Source: Thermoleophilum album (GTDB taxonomy: Bacteria; Actinomycetota; Thermoleophilia; Solirubrobacterales; Thermoleophilaceae). From it: a stretch of DNA of 64,000 nt. Positions 43,289 through 54,260 of the stretch are shown piece by piece. The stretch's first letter is position 1, and every line of letters starts with the position of its first letter. Where the stretch lies: assembly GCF_900108055.1 (NCBI RefSeq), contig NZ_FNWJ01000002.1, positions 72,382 through 136,381 on the forward strand, read 5' to 3'. The notes beneath the pieces were generated by a model. That model saw only the letters and a list, made by a program, of their open reading frames with translations, ran no database searches and was not told where the DNA came from. Position numbers and translations under genes: made by a program.

Positions 43289-44593
43289 GTGTTGCCGACC
43301 TGGCGCAACTGGTCGCGACTGGTCTCTGCACGACCGGCTGCCCTGCTCGAACCGCGCGCGGAGGAGGAAGTCGCGCGTGTCGTAGCGGCTGCTCAGAGCA
43401 TCAAGGCGGTCGGTCGCGGCCACTCCTTCACGGCGATCGCGGAGACGAGCGGGGTCGCCCTCGACCTGCGGCGAATGCGGCGGGTAGTGGCAATCGAGGG
43501 CGACGTCGCTACCTGCGAGGCCGGGATCACGATCGGCGAGCTCGCACGACGCCTGGCAGCAGTGGGCCTGGCGCTCGCCAACCAGGGCGACATCGATCGC
43601 CAGACCGTCGCCGGCGCGATTGCGACCGGTACGCACGGCACCGGCGCCCGCTTCCACAGCCTTTCGCAGCAGGTAGCGGCGCTCCGGCTGGTGGATGCGG
43701 CCGGCCGTGTGCGGACGATCGCAGGCGGCGAAGATCTGCTGGCGGCTCGCGTCGGGCTTGGCGCGCTCGGTGTGGTGACGCGGGTGAGCTTTCGCTGCGT
43801 GCCGTTGTTCGGACTGCGACGCATCGAGGAGCCGATCGACCGGCAGCGCGTGCTGAGCGCCTTCGACGCGTTCGCCGACTCGGCTGACCACTTCGAGATC
43901 TTCGCGCTGCCCTACGCGCGTCGATGCCTGGTCTTGCGCGCCGACCGGACCGCGCCGCCGCGCGGCACCCACCTCTCACGGGCGCGCAAGCTGGCCAGTG
44001 ATCTGCTGCTCGCCAACGGGCTTTTCGGGCTTCACTGCCGCGCCGCGCGCCGCTGGCCGCGAGCGGTGCCGCGGCTGAACCGGTTGCTCGCCGGCGGCTT
44101 CGGCCGCGCGCAACATCACGACGTCGCCTACCGAATCTACGCGCACCCGCGCCTGGTCCGCTTCAACGAAATGGAGTACGCGCTACCACGGGCTGCCGGT
44201 CCTGAGGCGGTGCAGCGAGTGCTCGAGTTGATCGAGCGGCGGCGCCTACCGATCTGCTTCCCGATCGAGGTTCGTGTGAGCGCTGCCGAAGAAGCCTTGC
44301 TATCGCCCGCCCACCAGCGCGACACCACCTGGATCGCGGTGCACCAGTACGCGCCGATGGCGCACGAGGACTTCTTCCGCGCGGTCGAAGAGGAGGTGAT
44401 GCGTCCGCTCGGCGGACGCCCGCACTGGGGGAAGCTGCACTACCGCGAGGCCAACGAGCTCGCCCAGCTTTACCCCGGCTGGACGCGCTTCCAGGCGCTG
44501 CGTGCGCGCTTCGACCCGACCGGGAAGTTCGAGAACGCGTACCTGCGCCGCGTCCTCGGGCCTGTGCGCGCTGGCGGCGACGACGGCCGCTAG
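43289..44593 (+). CDS. FAD-linked aldonolactone/alditol oxidase family protein
   Basis: A 434-residue VAO-family flavoprotein. VGRGHSFTAIAET holds the histidine that usually carries covalent FAD; IATGTHGTGARFHSLSQQV is the pyrophosphate-binding part. The C-terminal ALO domain ends RPHWGKLHY, a motif of D-arabinono-1,4-lactone and L-gulonolactone oxidases. Alditol oxidase is an alternative. GTG 43289 is 6 nt after trxB. The stop overlaps that of the convergent PLP gene by 4 nt. Confidence 0.85.
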   Translation: MLPTWRNWSRLVSARPAALLEPRAEEEVARVVAAAQSIKAVGRGHSFTAIAETSGVALDLRRMRRVVAIEGDVATCEAGITIGELARRLAAVGLALANQGDIDRQTVAGAIATGTHGTGARFHSLSQQVAALRLVDAAGRVRTIAGGEDLLAARVGLGALGVVTRVSFRCVPLFGLRRIEEPIDRQRVLSAFDAFADSADHFEIFALPYARRCLVLRADRTAPPRGTHLSRARKLASDLLLANGLFGLHCRAARRWPRAVPRLNRLLAGGFGRAQHHDVAYRIYAHPRLVRFNEMEYALPRAAGPEAVQRVLELIERRRLPICFPIEVRVSAAEEALLSPAHQRDTTWIAVHQYAPMAHEDFFRAVEEEVMRPLGGRPHWGKLHYREANELAQLYPGWTRFQALRARFDPTGKFENAYLRRVLGPVRAGGDDGR

Positions 44594-45816
44594 AGGAAAC
44601 AGCGGCCCTCGCCGCGGTAGGTGGGAACCTTGTCGACCACTCGCCCGCCGGAGAGCAGGTACAGCTCGTCGAAGCGCTCGCACAGTTCCCCCGCCTTGGC
44701 GTGCCGCAGGTAGACCCGGTCGCCGACCGCGAGTTGCCGCGCGGCGCGACCGCGCAGCGGCGTCTGCACCTCGCCCGCCCCCTCCAGGGGGTCGAAGCGC
44801 AGGCCGCTTGGCGCGTGCACGACCGGCAACCGGTCGCGGCCGGCGGGGCCGGATGCCACGTAACCGCCACCGAGCAGGGTGACGGTCGTGCGGTCCGGCT
44901 TGCGCACCACCGGGAGCGCGAAAAACGCGGCCGGCTCGAGCGCGAGGTCGCGGTAGCCGTCGAATAGCGCTGGCGCGTAGAAGCCAGACCCCGCCGCTAC
45001 CTCCGTGACCACCGCTTCCGCGGCCGTGGTTCGCAAACTGCCGGTGCCCCCGCCGTTGACGATCGACACCTCCGCGACCTCGCGCACCGCGGCCACACAT
45101 GCCTCGCGCAGCTCGCGCGCGTACGCCCGCGAGCGGCGCTTGATCCACGCGATCGCTGGCGCCGCCAGCCGCTTGCCGGCCGGTAGGTCGGGAACGCCCG
45201 CGACCTGCGCCTCGTAGGCCATCAGCGCACACAGCTCGAACCCTCGGCGACGCGCAATCTCCTCGGCCAACGCCCGGGCTTGTTGTGGGGTGCGGATCGG
45301 CGAACGACGCGCGCCGATCCGTAGCCGCCCACCAAACAGCGGCAGGCTCACATCGACCTCGATGCAAAGGCGGATCGGACGCTTCGGTGTTCCCACCACC
45401 CGCTCGATGAAGTCGAGCTGCGCCGGCGAGTCGCACATCACGATCGGTGGTTCGGGGAGGTCGCTGTGCGCCAGCTCGCGAAGCGCCGAGCGGTCGGTCG
45501 TCGGGTAGGCGCACAGCAGGTCCGAGAAGCCGCAGCGCGCCAGCCACAAAGCCTCCGGCAAGGTGAAGCACAAAAGCCCTCGCAGACGCGAATCGAGAGC
45601 TAGCAGATGCTCAAGCAGGGCCCTGGAGCGCACCGATTTGGTGGCGATCCGCAGTGGCTTGGGCGCCGCGCTAGCGAGCATCCGCTCCGCGTTGCGCCGC
45701 ATCGCGTCGAGGTCGACGAACGCGAACGGAGCGTCGAGGTCACCGAACGCCCGCTCGAACCGCTCGCGGTCGCGGGCCCGCGCACCCCGCGCCGACATCC
45801 GGTGATTCTCGCTCAT
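44590..45816 (-). CDS. PLP fold-type III enzyme (D-amino acid deaminase / D-threonine aldolase-like)
   Basis: A 408-residue protein with an alanine-racemase-like N-terminal barrel. LRIATKSVRSRALLEHLL holds the PLP lysine near residue 60, and SIVNGGGTGSL the phosphate-binding loop. The C-terminal domain ends with YLRHAKAGELCERFDELYLL, where the His and Cys match the metal site of D-serine dehydratase/DSD1-like enzymes. Substrate is open. ATGA overlap couples it to the upstream GMC oxidoreductase. Confidence 0.8.
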   Translation of the reverse strand: MSENHRMSARGARARDRERFERAFGDLDAPFAFVDLDAMRRNAERMLASAAPKPLRIATKSVRSRALLEHLLALDSRLRGLLCFTLPEALWLARCGFSDLLCAYPTTDRSALRELAHSDLPEPPIVMCDSPAQLDFIERVVGTPKRPIRLCIEVDVSLPLFGGRLRIGARRSPIRTPQQARALAEEIARRRGFELCALMAYEAQVAGVPDLPAGKRLAAPAIAWIKRRSRAYARELREACVAAVREVAEVSIVNGGGTGSLRTTAAEAVVTEVAAGSGFYAPALFDGYRDLALEPAAFFALPVVRKPDRTTVTLLGGGYVASGPAGRDRLPVVHAPSGLRFDPLEGAGEVQTPLRGRAARQLAVGDRVYLRHAKAGELCERFDELYLLSGGRVVDKVPTYRGEGRCFL

Positions 45817-47534
45817 ACCGTGCTTACGACCGCCTGCGGACGCCCTGCTGCGAGCTCCTCGGCGCCCTTCGGCGGTACGTGGCTCAGCGCATGCTCAGCG
45901 AGGGCGGTGATCGTCAGACTCGGGTTGACGCCCGGGTTGGCCGGAACCGTCGAGCCGTCGCAGATCAACAGGTTCTCGTAGCCGTAGGCGCGAAGCTGCG
46001 CGTCGACCACCCCATGGTCGGGATCGCGGCCGATCACTGCGCCGCCGAGGATGTGGGCGGTGGTCGGCACGCCGAAGAGCGCTTCCATTGTCGAGCTCTG
46101 GGCGATACCGCCGGTGCGCCGCTCGAACCACTTCGCCGCTTCGTTGGCGATCGGAATGAAGGTCGGTATCGGACGCTCCGGATCCTGCTCGGTCTGCAGC
46201 CCGAACCCCCCGAAGCGACGCCGCTTGAGCCGCAGCGCGATGGCGTTGTCGAGGGTCTGCATGACGAGCAGGATGATCGTCCGCTCCGACCAGCCGGGCG
46301 CGAACAGCAGTCGCAGCCAGGCGTGCGGCCGGCGCGCGATCGCCGCGACCAGCTTGAGCGGCCTCACGAAGCGCCCACCGCCGCCGACCAGCATCGTGAA
46401 CAGGAAGCGCATCGCCCCGCCCTTTGTGCCGTAGGTGACGGTCTCGATGTGCGTGTCAGGGTCGGGGTAGATGCTCGAGGTGATCGCGACGCGGCGAACC
46501 AGCGCCGGGTCGGACTCGGGCAGCGTGACGGCGAGGATTGCCTCGCTGTTGGTCCGTACTAGCTCCCCGAGACGCCGCGACAGATTGGGCAGCGACCCCT
46601 GCGCGCGACAGCGCTGGAGAAGCAGGTTCGTGCCGAGGGTGCCGGCAGCCACCACCACGCCGCGGGCGCGCAGCGAGCGGCGACGTTTACGGACCCAGGC
46701 GCCCGAGCGTTCGCTCACCACCTCGTAGCCGTCGCGCCCGTCCCCGCGGCCGAGCGGGCGGACGTCGACGACGGTGCGCTCCGGCTGCACCTCGACGCCG
46801 AGCTTCTCGGCGAACCACAGATAGTTCTTGACGAGCGTGTTCTTGGCGCCGACCGGGCAGCCGACCATGCAGCGACCGCAGGTCGTGCAGCCGGTGCGCG
46901 ACGGACCGGCGCCGCCAAAGTAGGGATCGGGCACGGTCACGCCCGGAGGTCCCAAGAAGACGCCGACCGGGGTCTTGCGATAGGTGTCGGCGCAGCCGAT
47001 CTCCTCGGCGAACTCTCGCAGCAGCATGTCGGCGCGGTCGTCACCGCGCCACTCGGTTACGCCGAGCATCCGCTGCGCTTCCTCGTAGTGCGGTGCGAGC
47101 TCGCTCTGCCAGTCGGCCAGATCGCGCCACTGTTGGTCCTCAAAGAAGCGGCGGGGAGGTACGTAGAGGGTGTTCGCGTAGCCAAGCGAGCCGCCGCCGA
47201 CGCCCGACCCGCTAACCACCGTGACGTCCTTGAACAGGGTCAACCGGAAGATGCCGCGCCAACCGAGCTTCGGCACCCACCAGTAGCGCCGCACGTCCCA
47301 GGTTGAACGCGGTAGTTCGTGGTCGCGGAAACGACGTCCGGCCTCCAGCACGCACACTCGGTAGCCCTTTTCGGCGAGACGCAGGGCGGCGACGCTGCCA
47401 CCGAAGCCGGAGCCGATCACCACCCAGTCGTAGTCGAAGTGCTCGCTTGCAGACGGCTGCACCGCACCCGCTCGGGGTGTCGAGCGCCCGTCGCTCGCTC
47501 GGCGATCACTTTGGCTCGAGCCGCTTCCCTCCAT
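45813..47534 (-). CDS. GMC-family FAD oxidoreductase (cholesterol-oxidase-like)
   Basis: A 573-residue flavoprotein. YDWVVIGSGFGGSVAALRLA binds FAD near residue 35; GSGVGGGSLGYANTL, TCGRCMVGCPVGAKNTLVKN and ILGGAVIGRDPDHGVVDAQL are motifs of the cholesterol oxidase/GMC branch common in Actinobacteria; VPANPGVNPSLTITALAEHA closes the FAD site. The CTTCGRCMVGCP stretch looks like a ferredoxin-type cysteine cluster and may bind an Fe-S centre. GGAGGGAGC precedes ATG 47534. Substrate likely a sterol-like or long-chain alcohol, by inference. Confidence 0.86.
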   Translation of the reverse strand: MEGSGSSQSDRRASDGRSTPRAGAVQPSASEHFDYDWVVIGSGFGGSVAALRLAEKGYRVCVLEAGRRFRDHELPRSTWDVRRYWWVPKLGWRGIFRLTLFKDVTVVSGSGVGGGSLGYANTLYVPPRRFFEDQQWRDLADWQSELAPHYEEAQRMLGVTEWRGDDRADMLLREFAEEIGCADTYRKTPVGVFLGPPGVTVPDPYFGGAGPSRTGCTTCGRCMVGCPVGAKNTLVKNYLWFAEKLGVEVQPERTVVDVRPLGRGDGRDGYEVVSERSGAWVRKRRRSLRARGVVVAAGTLGTNLLLQRCRAQGSLPNLSRRLGELVRTNSEAILAVTLPESDPALVRRVAITSSIYPDPDTHIETVTYGTKGGAMRFLFTMLVGGGGRFVRPLKLVAAIARRPHAWLRLLFAPGWSERTIILLVMQTLDNAIALRLKRRRFGGFGLQTEQDPERPIPTFIPIANEAAKWFERRTGGIAQSSTMEALFGVPTTAHILGGAVIGRDPDHGVVDAQLRAYGYENLLICDGSTVPANPGVNPSLTITALAEHALSHVPPKGAEELAAGRPQAVVSTV

Positions 47535-47606
47535 GCTCCCTCCGTTTCGACGCGGGCGCCGCTTGCGCGCGTGCTCTAGGACGCGTAATGGCGACGACCG
47601 GCGAGT

Positions 47607-48284
47607 CTACTCCGCCGCTGTCTCCAAATCGATTCCGAGCTCGTCGATTGACCGCAGCAATTCAGCCGGGTCGCGGTAGACGCGAAAGGCGCCGGTGCGC
47701 ACTAACTCGTCTTCCCCGTAACCACCTGAGAGCAACCCGATGCCGAGCATGCCGGCGCGGCGTGCTGCCAAGAGATCCCAGACGGCGTCGCCGACCGCGT
47801 AGCAGGCTCCGGCCTCGATACCTAGTCGCTCGGCGGCGGCGAGGAAGAGATCCGGCTCCGGCTTTGCCCGCGGAACGTCGCCGCGTTCGACGACCGCCAC
47901 TTCGTGATCGATCCCGAGCACCTCGAGCGAAGCGTCGATCTCCGGCCGACGGCCGGACGTCGCAATGGCGAAGGGAACGCCCGCCCGTCGCAGGGTTGCA
48001 AGCAGCTCCCGGGCGCCGGGCAGTGGTCGTCGCCGTGGCAAGAGCGCTCGGAACAGCTGGCTGTGGCGGTCACGCAGGCGCTCGGCCTCGTCGGGACGCA
48101 ACGGACGTCCGATCTCGCGGGCGACCGCCCGCGTGAAAAGACCGCCGCTCATGCCGATTCGTCGGTGGATCCGCCAGCCGTCGATCGGCAGGCCCGCCTC
48201 CTCGAGCGCCAGCTGCCAGGCGAGTACGTGCGCGTAGACCGTGTCGACGAGCGTTCCGTCGAGATCGAAGACGAGCGCACGCAC
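47607..48284 (-). CDS. HAD-superfamily phosphatase (phosphoglycolate-phosphatase-like)
   Basis: A 225-residue HAD hydrolase with motif I VFDLDGTLVDT at residues 4-14, motif II IATSGRR, motif III Lys in RAKPEPDLFLAAAERLG, and motif IV in YAVGDAVWDLLAARRAG. The cap domain type is C1. Substrate not determined. GTG 48284 follows the PHP gene stop by 7 nt, so the two are co-transcribed. Confidence 0.88.
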   Translation of the reverse strand: MRALVFDLDGTLVDTVYAHVLAWQLALEEAGLPIDGWRIHRRIGMSGGLFTRAVAREIGRPLRPDEAERLRDRHSQLFRALLPRRRPLPGARELLATLRRAGVPFAIATSGRRPEIDASLEVLGIDHEVAVVERGDVPRAKPEPDLFLAAAERLGIEAGACYAVGDAVWDLLAARRAGMLGIGLLSGGYGEDELVRTGAFRVYRDPAELLRSIDELGIDLETAAE

Positions 48285-48291
48285 CGCCCGC

Positions 48292-49380
48292 TTACTCCCC
48301 GCCCGGTGGCTCGTCGCGTCGCACGTAAATGGGGTTGGTTAGCACCCATGTTCGTGGCCGACCGTCGACCTCCAGCTGCGCCTCGACGCGCCAGACGCCG
48401 GGCCCCTCGATGCGGCGCGCGAGCGCCGGCGCCCAGTGTTGGTCCACGACCGCGCCGTCGCGCAGGAGCCGCAAAAGCGCTGGGCGCGGGGCAACGGCGC
48501 GCAGTGTCCAACCGTTCCCCCGCACCTCGCCGCCCATCGCGACCGTTTGCTCCCCACGTTCCGCCCAGAAGCGGAAGCCGCGGGTCGGCCCGAAGCAGTC
48601 GGTGGCAACGAAGCACCGACCCTCCCGCAGTGCGTCAAAGATCAAGGCGCGGTCGCGGTCGAGATCCCCGCGCAACGGTTCGGTCGTCAACACATGGGTG
48701 CGCAAGAAGCGGAAGCTTCGCCGATAGGCCATCAAGCGGACCGGCACCCGCCGACCGACGCGCAGACCCACTTGGTGCGCGTCGACACCGCCGATGGCCG
48801 GGCAGCGGCGGTGCTGACCGAGCGCGTCCCACTCTTTGAGTACCTCCTCGCGCGGGTGTTCGAGCCAGTGCGCGGGTCGGGCGAGGAAGCTAGGTATCGA
48901 ACGCGCGCCCGGCAGGCGCTCGACCGTGTCCGTGACGAAGCTCCAGACCTCCACGCCGTCGGCCCCAGCCGTCGCGAGCTCGGCGAACGGCATCGGGCGG
49001 GCGACCGGCCCGAGGCGCGGCACGCCCCGCGATGCGGGGTGGGCAGCGAACCCGAAACCCCCTTGCTCGCGCACCTCGCTGCAAATCTCGGCGATCGTCC
49101 GCGCCTGGGGGTCGATCGGTCGCTCGAGACCGAACGCCAGGTAGTGGTTGCCGCCGCGCGGCGAGATCTCGCAGCCGACCAGCACCAACACGCGGTCCCA
49201 CCAGCGCTCCTCGCCGGCATCGCGCGCGGCGAGGGTGTCGTGGTCAGTCAGCAGCACCACATCGACGTCGGCCTGGGCGGCCGCTTGCGCGATCTCGGCA
49301 ACGGTGCCGGTGCCGTCCGAGTGGAGCGAGTGGACGTGCGCGACACAGACGTACTCGTGCAGTTCGGGCGGGCGCCTCAC
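48292..49380 (-). CDS. PHP-domain phosphoesterase, CehA/McbA type
   Basis: A 362-residue protein whose N-terminal two thirds is a PHP metal-dependent phosphoesterase. VAHVHSLHSDGTGTVAEIAQ (near residue 10) and VVLLTDHDTLAARDAGEE supply the first metal ligands, HPAS and GGVDAHQVGL later ones. A C-terminal beta domain (about residues 265-362) resembles that of CehA/McbA-type enzymes. GTG 49380 is chosen since TACGCT lies 7 nt upstream; the much longer open frame is antisense to aconitase. Confidence 0.82.
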   Translation of the reverse strand: MRRPPELHEYVCVAHVHSLHSDGTGTVAEIAQAAAQADVDVVLLTDHDTLAARDAGEERWWDRVLVLVGCEISPRGGNHYLAFGLERPIDPQARTIAEICSEVREQGGFGFAAHPASRGVPRLGPVARPMPFAELATAGADGVEVWSFVTDTVERLPGARSIPSFLARPAHWLEHPREEVLKEWDALGQHRRCPAIGGVDAHQVGLRVGRRVPVRLMAYRRSFRFLRTHVLTTEPLRGDLDRDRALIFDALREGRCFVATDCFGPTRGFRFWAERGEQTVAMGGEVRGNGWTLRAVAPRPALLRLLRDGAVVDQHWAPALARRIEGPGVWRVEAQLEVDGRPRTWVLTNPIYVRRDEPPGGE

Positions 49381-49387
49381 GGGTGCG

Positions 49388-49393
49388 AGCGTA
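49388..49393 (-). promoter_or_regulatory. -10 box (TACGCT) of the PHP/HAD operon, leaderless
   Basis: On the minus strand TACGCT ends 7 nt before GTG 49380, with no Shine-Dalgarno sequence between. Confidence 0.45.
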
Positions 49394-49487
49394 GATGGTC
49401 GGCGGTGCGCGAGCCGTGCCCGGCCTGAGCATCGGTGGCGAGCCGTGCCGCCAGCGCCGCGGCCGCCACGTTGTCGCCGAACGCAAG

Positions 49488-49493
49488 TAGTGT
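49488..49493 (+). promoter_or_regulatory. -10 box (TAGTGT) of aconitase, leaderless
   Basis: TAGTGT ends 7 nt before ATG 49501. A GGAG overlaps the last bases before the ATG but is too close to act as a ribosome site. Confidence 0.45.
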
Positions 49494-49500
49494 TCGGAGC

Positions 49501-52302
<2,802 letters not shown>

Positions 52303-52329
52303 CGGCGGCGGTCGCAAGCACTGTTCGTA

Positions 52330-52341
52330 CCCGGCGCCGGG
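52330..52341. terminator. GC palindrome between convergent genes
   Basis: CCCGGCGCCGGG, a 12-bp perfect palindrome 28 nt after the aconitase stop, in the 100-bp space before the stop of the convergent small membrane gene. Weak terminator candidate without U-tract. Confidence 0.3.
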
Positions 52342-52402
52342 CGTCGCTCGTCGGTCGCACGCCCCCGGCGCGACACGCAGCAGGCCAGGTTAGCCCGGCG
52401 CT

Positions 52403-52654
52403 TCAGTGCGGCGCGTGGCTTTCGCGGTCACCGGAGTCGAGCATCCGCATGATGAAGTCGAGCACCACCAGGGTGACCGCCACGTGCACGATCATCACCG
52501 CGGCCAGCAGTCCGTAGCCCGGCGCCAGCGCCAGCACCACCACCAGCCCGGTGATCAAGAACGCAGCGACCGTGAAGTGGGGGAGCGGTCCGGCGTCCGC
52601 GCCCGAGGCGCGCCTGGCGGCGACATCCAGAATCCGGCTGAGCCTGTCTCTCAT
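52403..52654 (-). CDS. Small two-helix membrane protein, unknown function
   Basis: An 83-residue protein, not recognised. A charged N-terminal part (MRDRLSRILDVAARRA) is followed by HFTVAAFLITGLVVVLALAP and YGLLAAVMIVHVAVTLVVLD, two helices forming a hairpin, and a short His-rich end. ATG 52654 is preferred to 52675 because AGGAGGA lies 7 nt upstream. It follows the ferredoxin gene by 56 bp on the same strand. Confidence 0.65.
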   Translation of the reverse strand: MRDRLSRILDVAARRASGADAGPLPHFTVAAFLITGLVVVLALAPGYGLLAAVMIVHVAVTLVVLDFIMRMLDSGDRESHAPH

Positions 52655-52710
52655 CGGGCGTCCTCCTGACCCCATGCGGGCGCTGTCTCAGCGACCCCAG
52701 TTGCAAGCGG

Positions 52711-52980
52711 TCAAGCCGCCTGCTGCTTGTAGTAGTCGGCGTTCTTCTGGATGAACGAAGTCCACTCCTCGGGGACTTGATCCTCGGGGAAGATCGCGTC
52801 AACCGGGCAGGCCTCTACGCAGGCATCGCAGTCGATGCACTCGTCGGGGTCGATGTAGAGCTGGTCGACGGTCTCGAACTCCGGTTCCTCGGGAGTGGGG
52901 TGGATGCAGTCGACCGGGCAGACCTCGACGCACGAGGAGTCCTTGACGCCGATGCAAGGCTCTGCGATTACGTAGGCCAC
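52711..52980 (-). CDS. fdxA: 7Fe ferredoxin
   Basis: An 89-residue FdxA-type ferredoxin with one 3Fe-4S and one 4Fe-4S cluster. The first half reads MAYVIAEPCIGVKDSSCVEV and continues CPVDCI, the second has ECIDCDACVEACPVDAIF. The tail WTSFIQKNADYY is typical of actinobacterial FdxA. GTG 52980 gives the family N-terminus and places AAAGGGG 6 nt upstream; GTG 52986 is possible. The gene is divergent from a cysteine-containing regulator. Confidence 0.95.
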   Translation of the reverse strand: MAYVIAEPCIGVKDSSCVEVCPVDCIHPTPEEPEFETVDQLYIDPDECIDCDACVEACPVDAIFPEDQVPEEWTSFIQKNADYYKQQAA

Positions 52981-53036
52981 GGGCACCCCTTTCTGTCGTT
53001 GAAGGCTTCCAGGCCGCTATCGGCGGCGGCGGCCTG

Positions 53037-53058
53037 TATTTTTACACACGCGAGTGTG
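53037..53058. promoter_or_regulatory. Inverted repeat and -10 candidate between ferredoxin and regulator
   Basis: TATTTT (53037-53042) is a likely -10 for the regulator. It is followed by CACAC-GCGA-GTGTG (53045-53058), which would cover its transcription start. The run is a rare AT-rich spot in this GC-rich window. The repeat is a good candidate for autoregulation. Confidence 0.45.
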
Positions 53059-53083
53059 GGAAACGGCGAAGTGATCTGCGGAG

Positions 53084-53842
53084 ATGATCGACCGGGACGC
53101 TAGCGCCCGCGCAGGCGAGTCGGTCGGCGAAGGGCTCGGCCCGACGGCGGCACGGATCCTCGGCGAGCTTGTCGCCGCTCCGCGACCACAGGCGACCGAG
53201 GCGATCGCCGAACGGCTCGGCTTGCACCCGAACGGCGTGCGCCAACACCTGACGAGGCTGCAGCGGCGCGGCCTGGTGGAGCGGTTGCGGGAGCGGCGCC
53301 CGCGCGGACGACCACGCGATCTTTGGCGAGCGGCCGCCGCGGCGCCGCGTGCGCTGCCCGGGTCGGCCGAGGAGTACCGCGCCTTGGCCCTCTGGCTCGC
53401 GCAGGCGCTCGAGAGCAACCCGCAGACGCTGGAGCCGGTCGGTCGGGCGATCGGCCGTCGGCTTGCCGAACACGACCTGCGCGCCCAGCCGGCTGCGGTC
53501 GCTGATGAGCCCGCTGAAGGTCCCGGTGGCGATCCGGGTGGCGATGCGGGCGAAGGTTGTCCGGCAGGCGCGGAGCCCCCGGAGTTCGCTCGACTGGCGC
53601 GCCTAGTTTCGTCGCTGGGCTTCGCGCCGACCGTCGAGCTCCAAGGGCGCGGCCTGCGGATGCGCCTTTGCCGGTGTCCGTACGCGGAGGTCGCGGCCGC
53701 AAGCCCGCGCGTGGTTTGCGGACTTCACCGCGCGATCACCGAGGGCGTCGTCGAACGTCTGTTGCCAGGGGGTCGGGTCGAGCGCTTCGAGGCGCGCGAC
53801 CCGCGCGAGGCCGGTTGCGTGGTGGAAGCGAGCGTCGACTAG
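53084..53842 (+). CDS. Winged-helix regulator with C-terminal cysteine cluster (SufR-like)
   Basis: A 252-residue protein. Residues about 20-75 form a winged helix (ATEAIAERLGLHPNGVRQHL, RRGLVERLRERRPRGRP). The C-terminal domain has RLCRCPYAEVAAASPRVVCG...H with Cys196, Cys198 and Cys212 and a last Cys245, resembling the Fe-S-binding region of SufR-type repressors. A low-complexity Gly/Asp/Pro linker (about 140-165) joins them. It is divergent from fdxA, so it probably senses cluster or redox state. Stop overlaps the convergent gene by 4 nt. Confidence 0.8.
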   Translation: MIDRDASARAGESVGEGLGPTAARILGELVAAPRPQATEAIAERLGLHPNGVRQHLTRLQRRGLVERLRERRPRGRPRDLWRAAAAAPRALPGSAEEYRALALWLAQALESNPQTLEPVGRAIGRRLAEHDLRAQPAAVADEPAEGPGGDPGGDAGEGCPAGAEPPEFARLARLVSSLGFAPTVELQGRGLRMRLCRCPYAEVAAASPRVVCGLHRAITEGVVERLLPGGRVERFEARDPREAGCVVEASVD

Positions 53843-54255
53843 TCGCCTGCTGGCTCGCGTTCAACCGCACTGACCTCGCGCTCCGTCGCACTGACCTCGC
53901 GCTCCGTCGCACTGACCTCGCGCTCCGTCGCGGGGACCTCGCGCTCCACGGCGCGGAGCTCGCGTTCCACCGCGCGCACCTTGTCCTCGAGCGTCTGCTG
54001 CGGCCGGTCGCGCCGCTCGTCGAGTTTGAGGACCGTGTACACCCGTGGGTAGCCGAGCTCGAAGGGAACGCGGTGCAGCTCTGCGACCAAGGCGAGGATG
54101 TCGGTGGTCTCGCCCTCGAGCTCGGTGCCCATCGCATGCAGTCGGTACCGCACCCGCTGCTGGCGCGCCAGGCGCCGATGGATCTCGGCGACCACGTGAC
54201 TTACGCTCGGGTCGGGCGAGCCGATCGGGACGACACTGAGCTCGGCGGTGGCCAC
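53839..54255 (-). CDS. MTH1187-family thiamine-binding-type protein with heptad tail
   Basis: A 138-residue protein. Residues 1 to about 92 form the small ferredoxin-like fold of the MTH1187/YkoF family (AELSVVPIGSPDPSVSHVV, YRLHAMGTELEGETTDILAL, VYTVLKLDERRD), reported to bind thiamine-type ligands. The last 45 residues are six heptads of the type A(V/T)EREV(S/P), encoded partly by three perfect 21-bp repeats, and should form a coiled coil not found in ordinary family members. GTG 54255; convergent with the regulator. Confidence 0.85.
   Translation of the reverse strand: MATAELSVVPIGSPDPSVSHVVAEIHRRLARQQRVRYRLHAMGTELEGETTDILALVAELHRVPFELGYPRVYTVLKLDERRDRPQQTLEDKVRAVERELRAVEREVPATEREVSATEREVSATEREVSAVEREPAGD
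53869..53931 (-). repeat. Three perfect 21-bp tandem repeats encoding heptads
   Basis: Copies at 53869-53889, 53890-53910 and 53911-53931, each starting ACTGACCTCGCGCTCCGTCG on the plus strand. They encode SATEREV units on the minus strand. Flanking heptads are diverged copies. Confidence 0.95.
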
Positions 54256-54260
54256 GGGCG

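Noticed and set aside
53869-53931. Possible CRISPR-like array (three identical units)
   Set aside because: Units are directly adjacent without spacers, 21 bp long and in frame, so they are coding heptad repeats.
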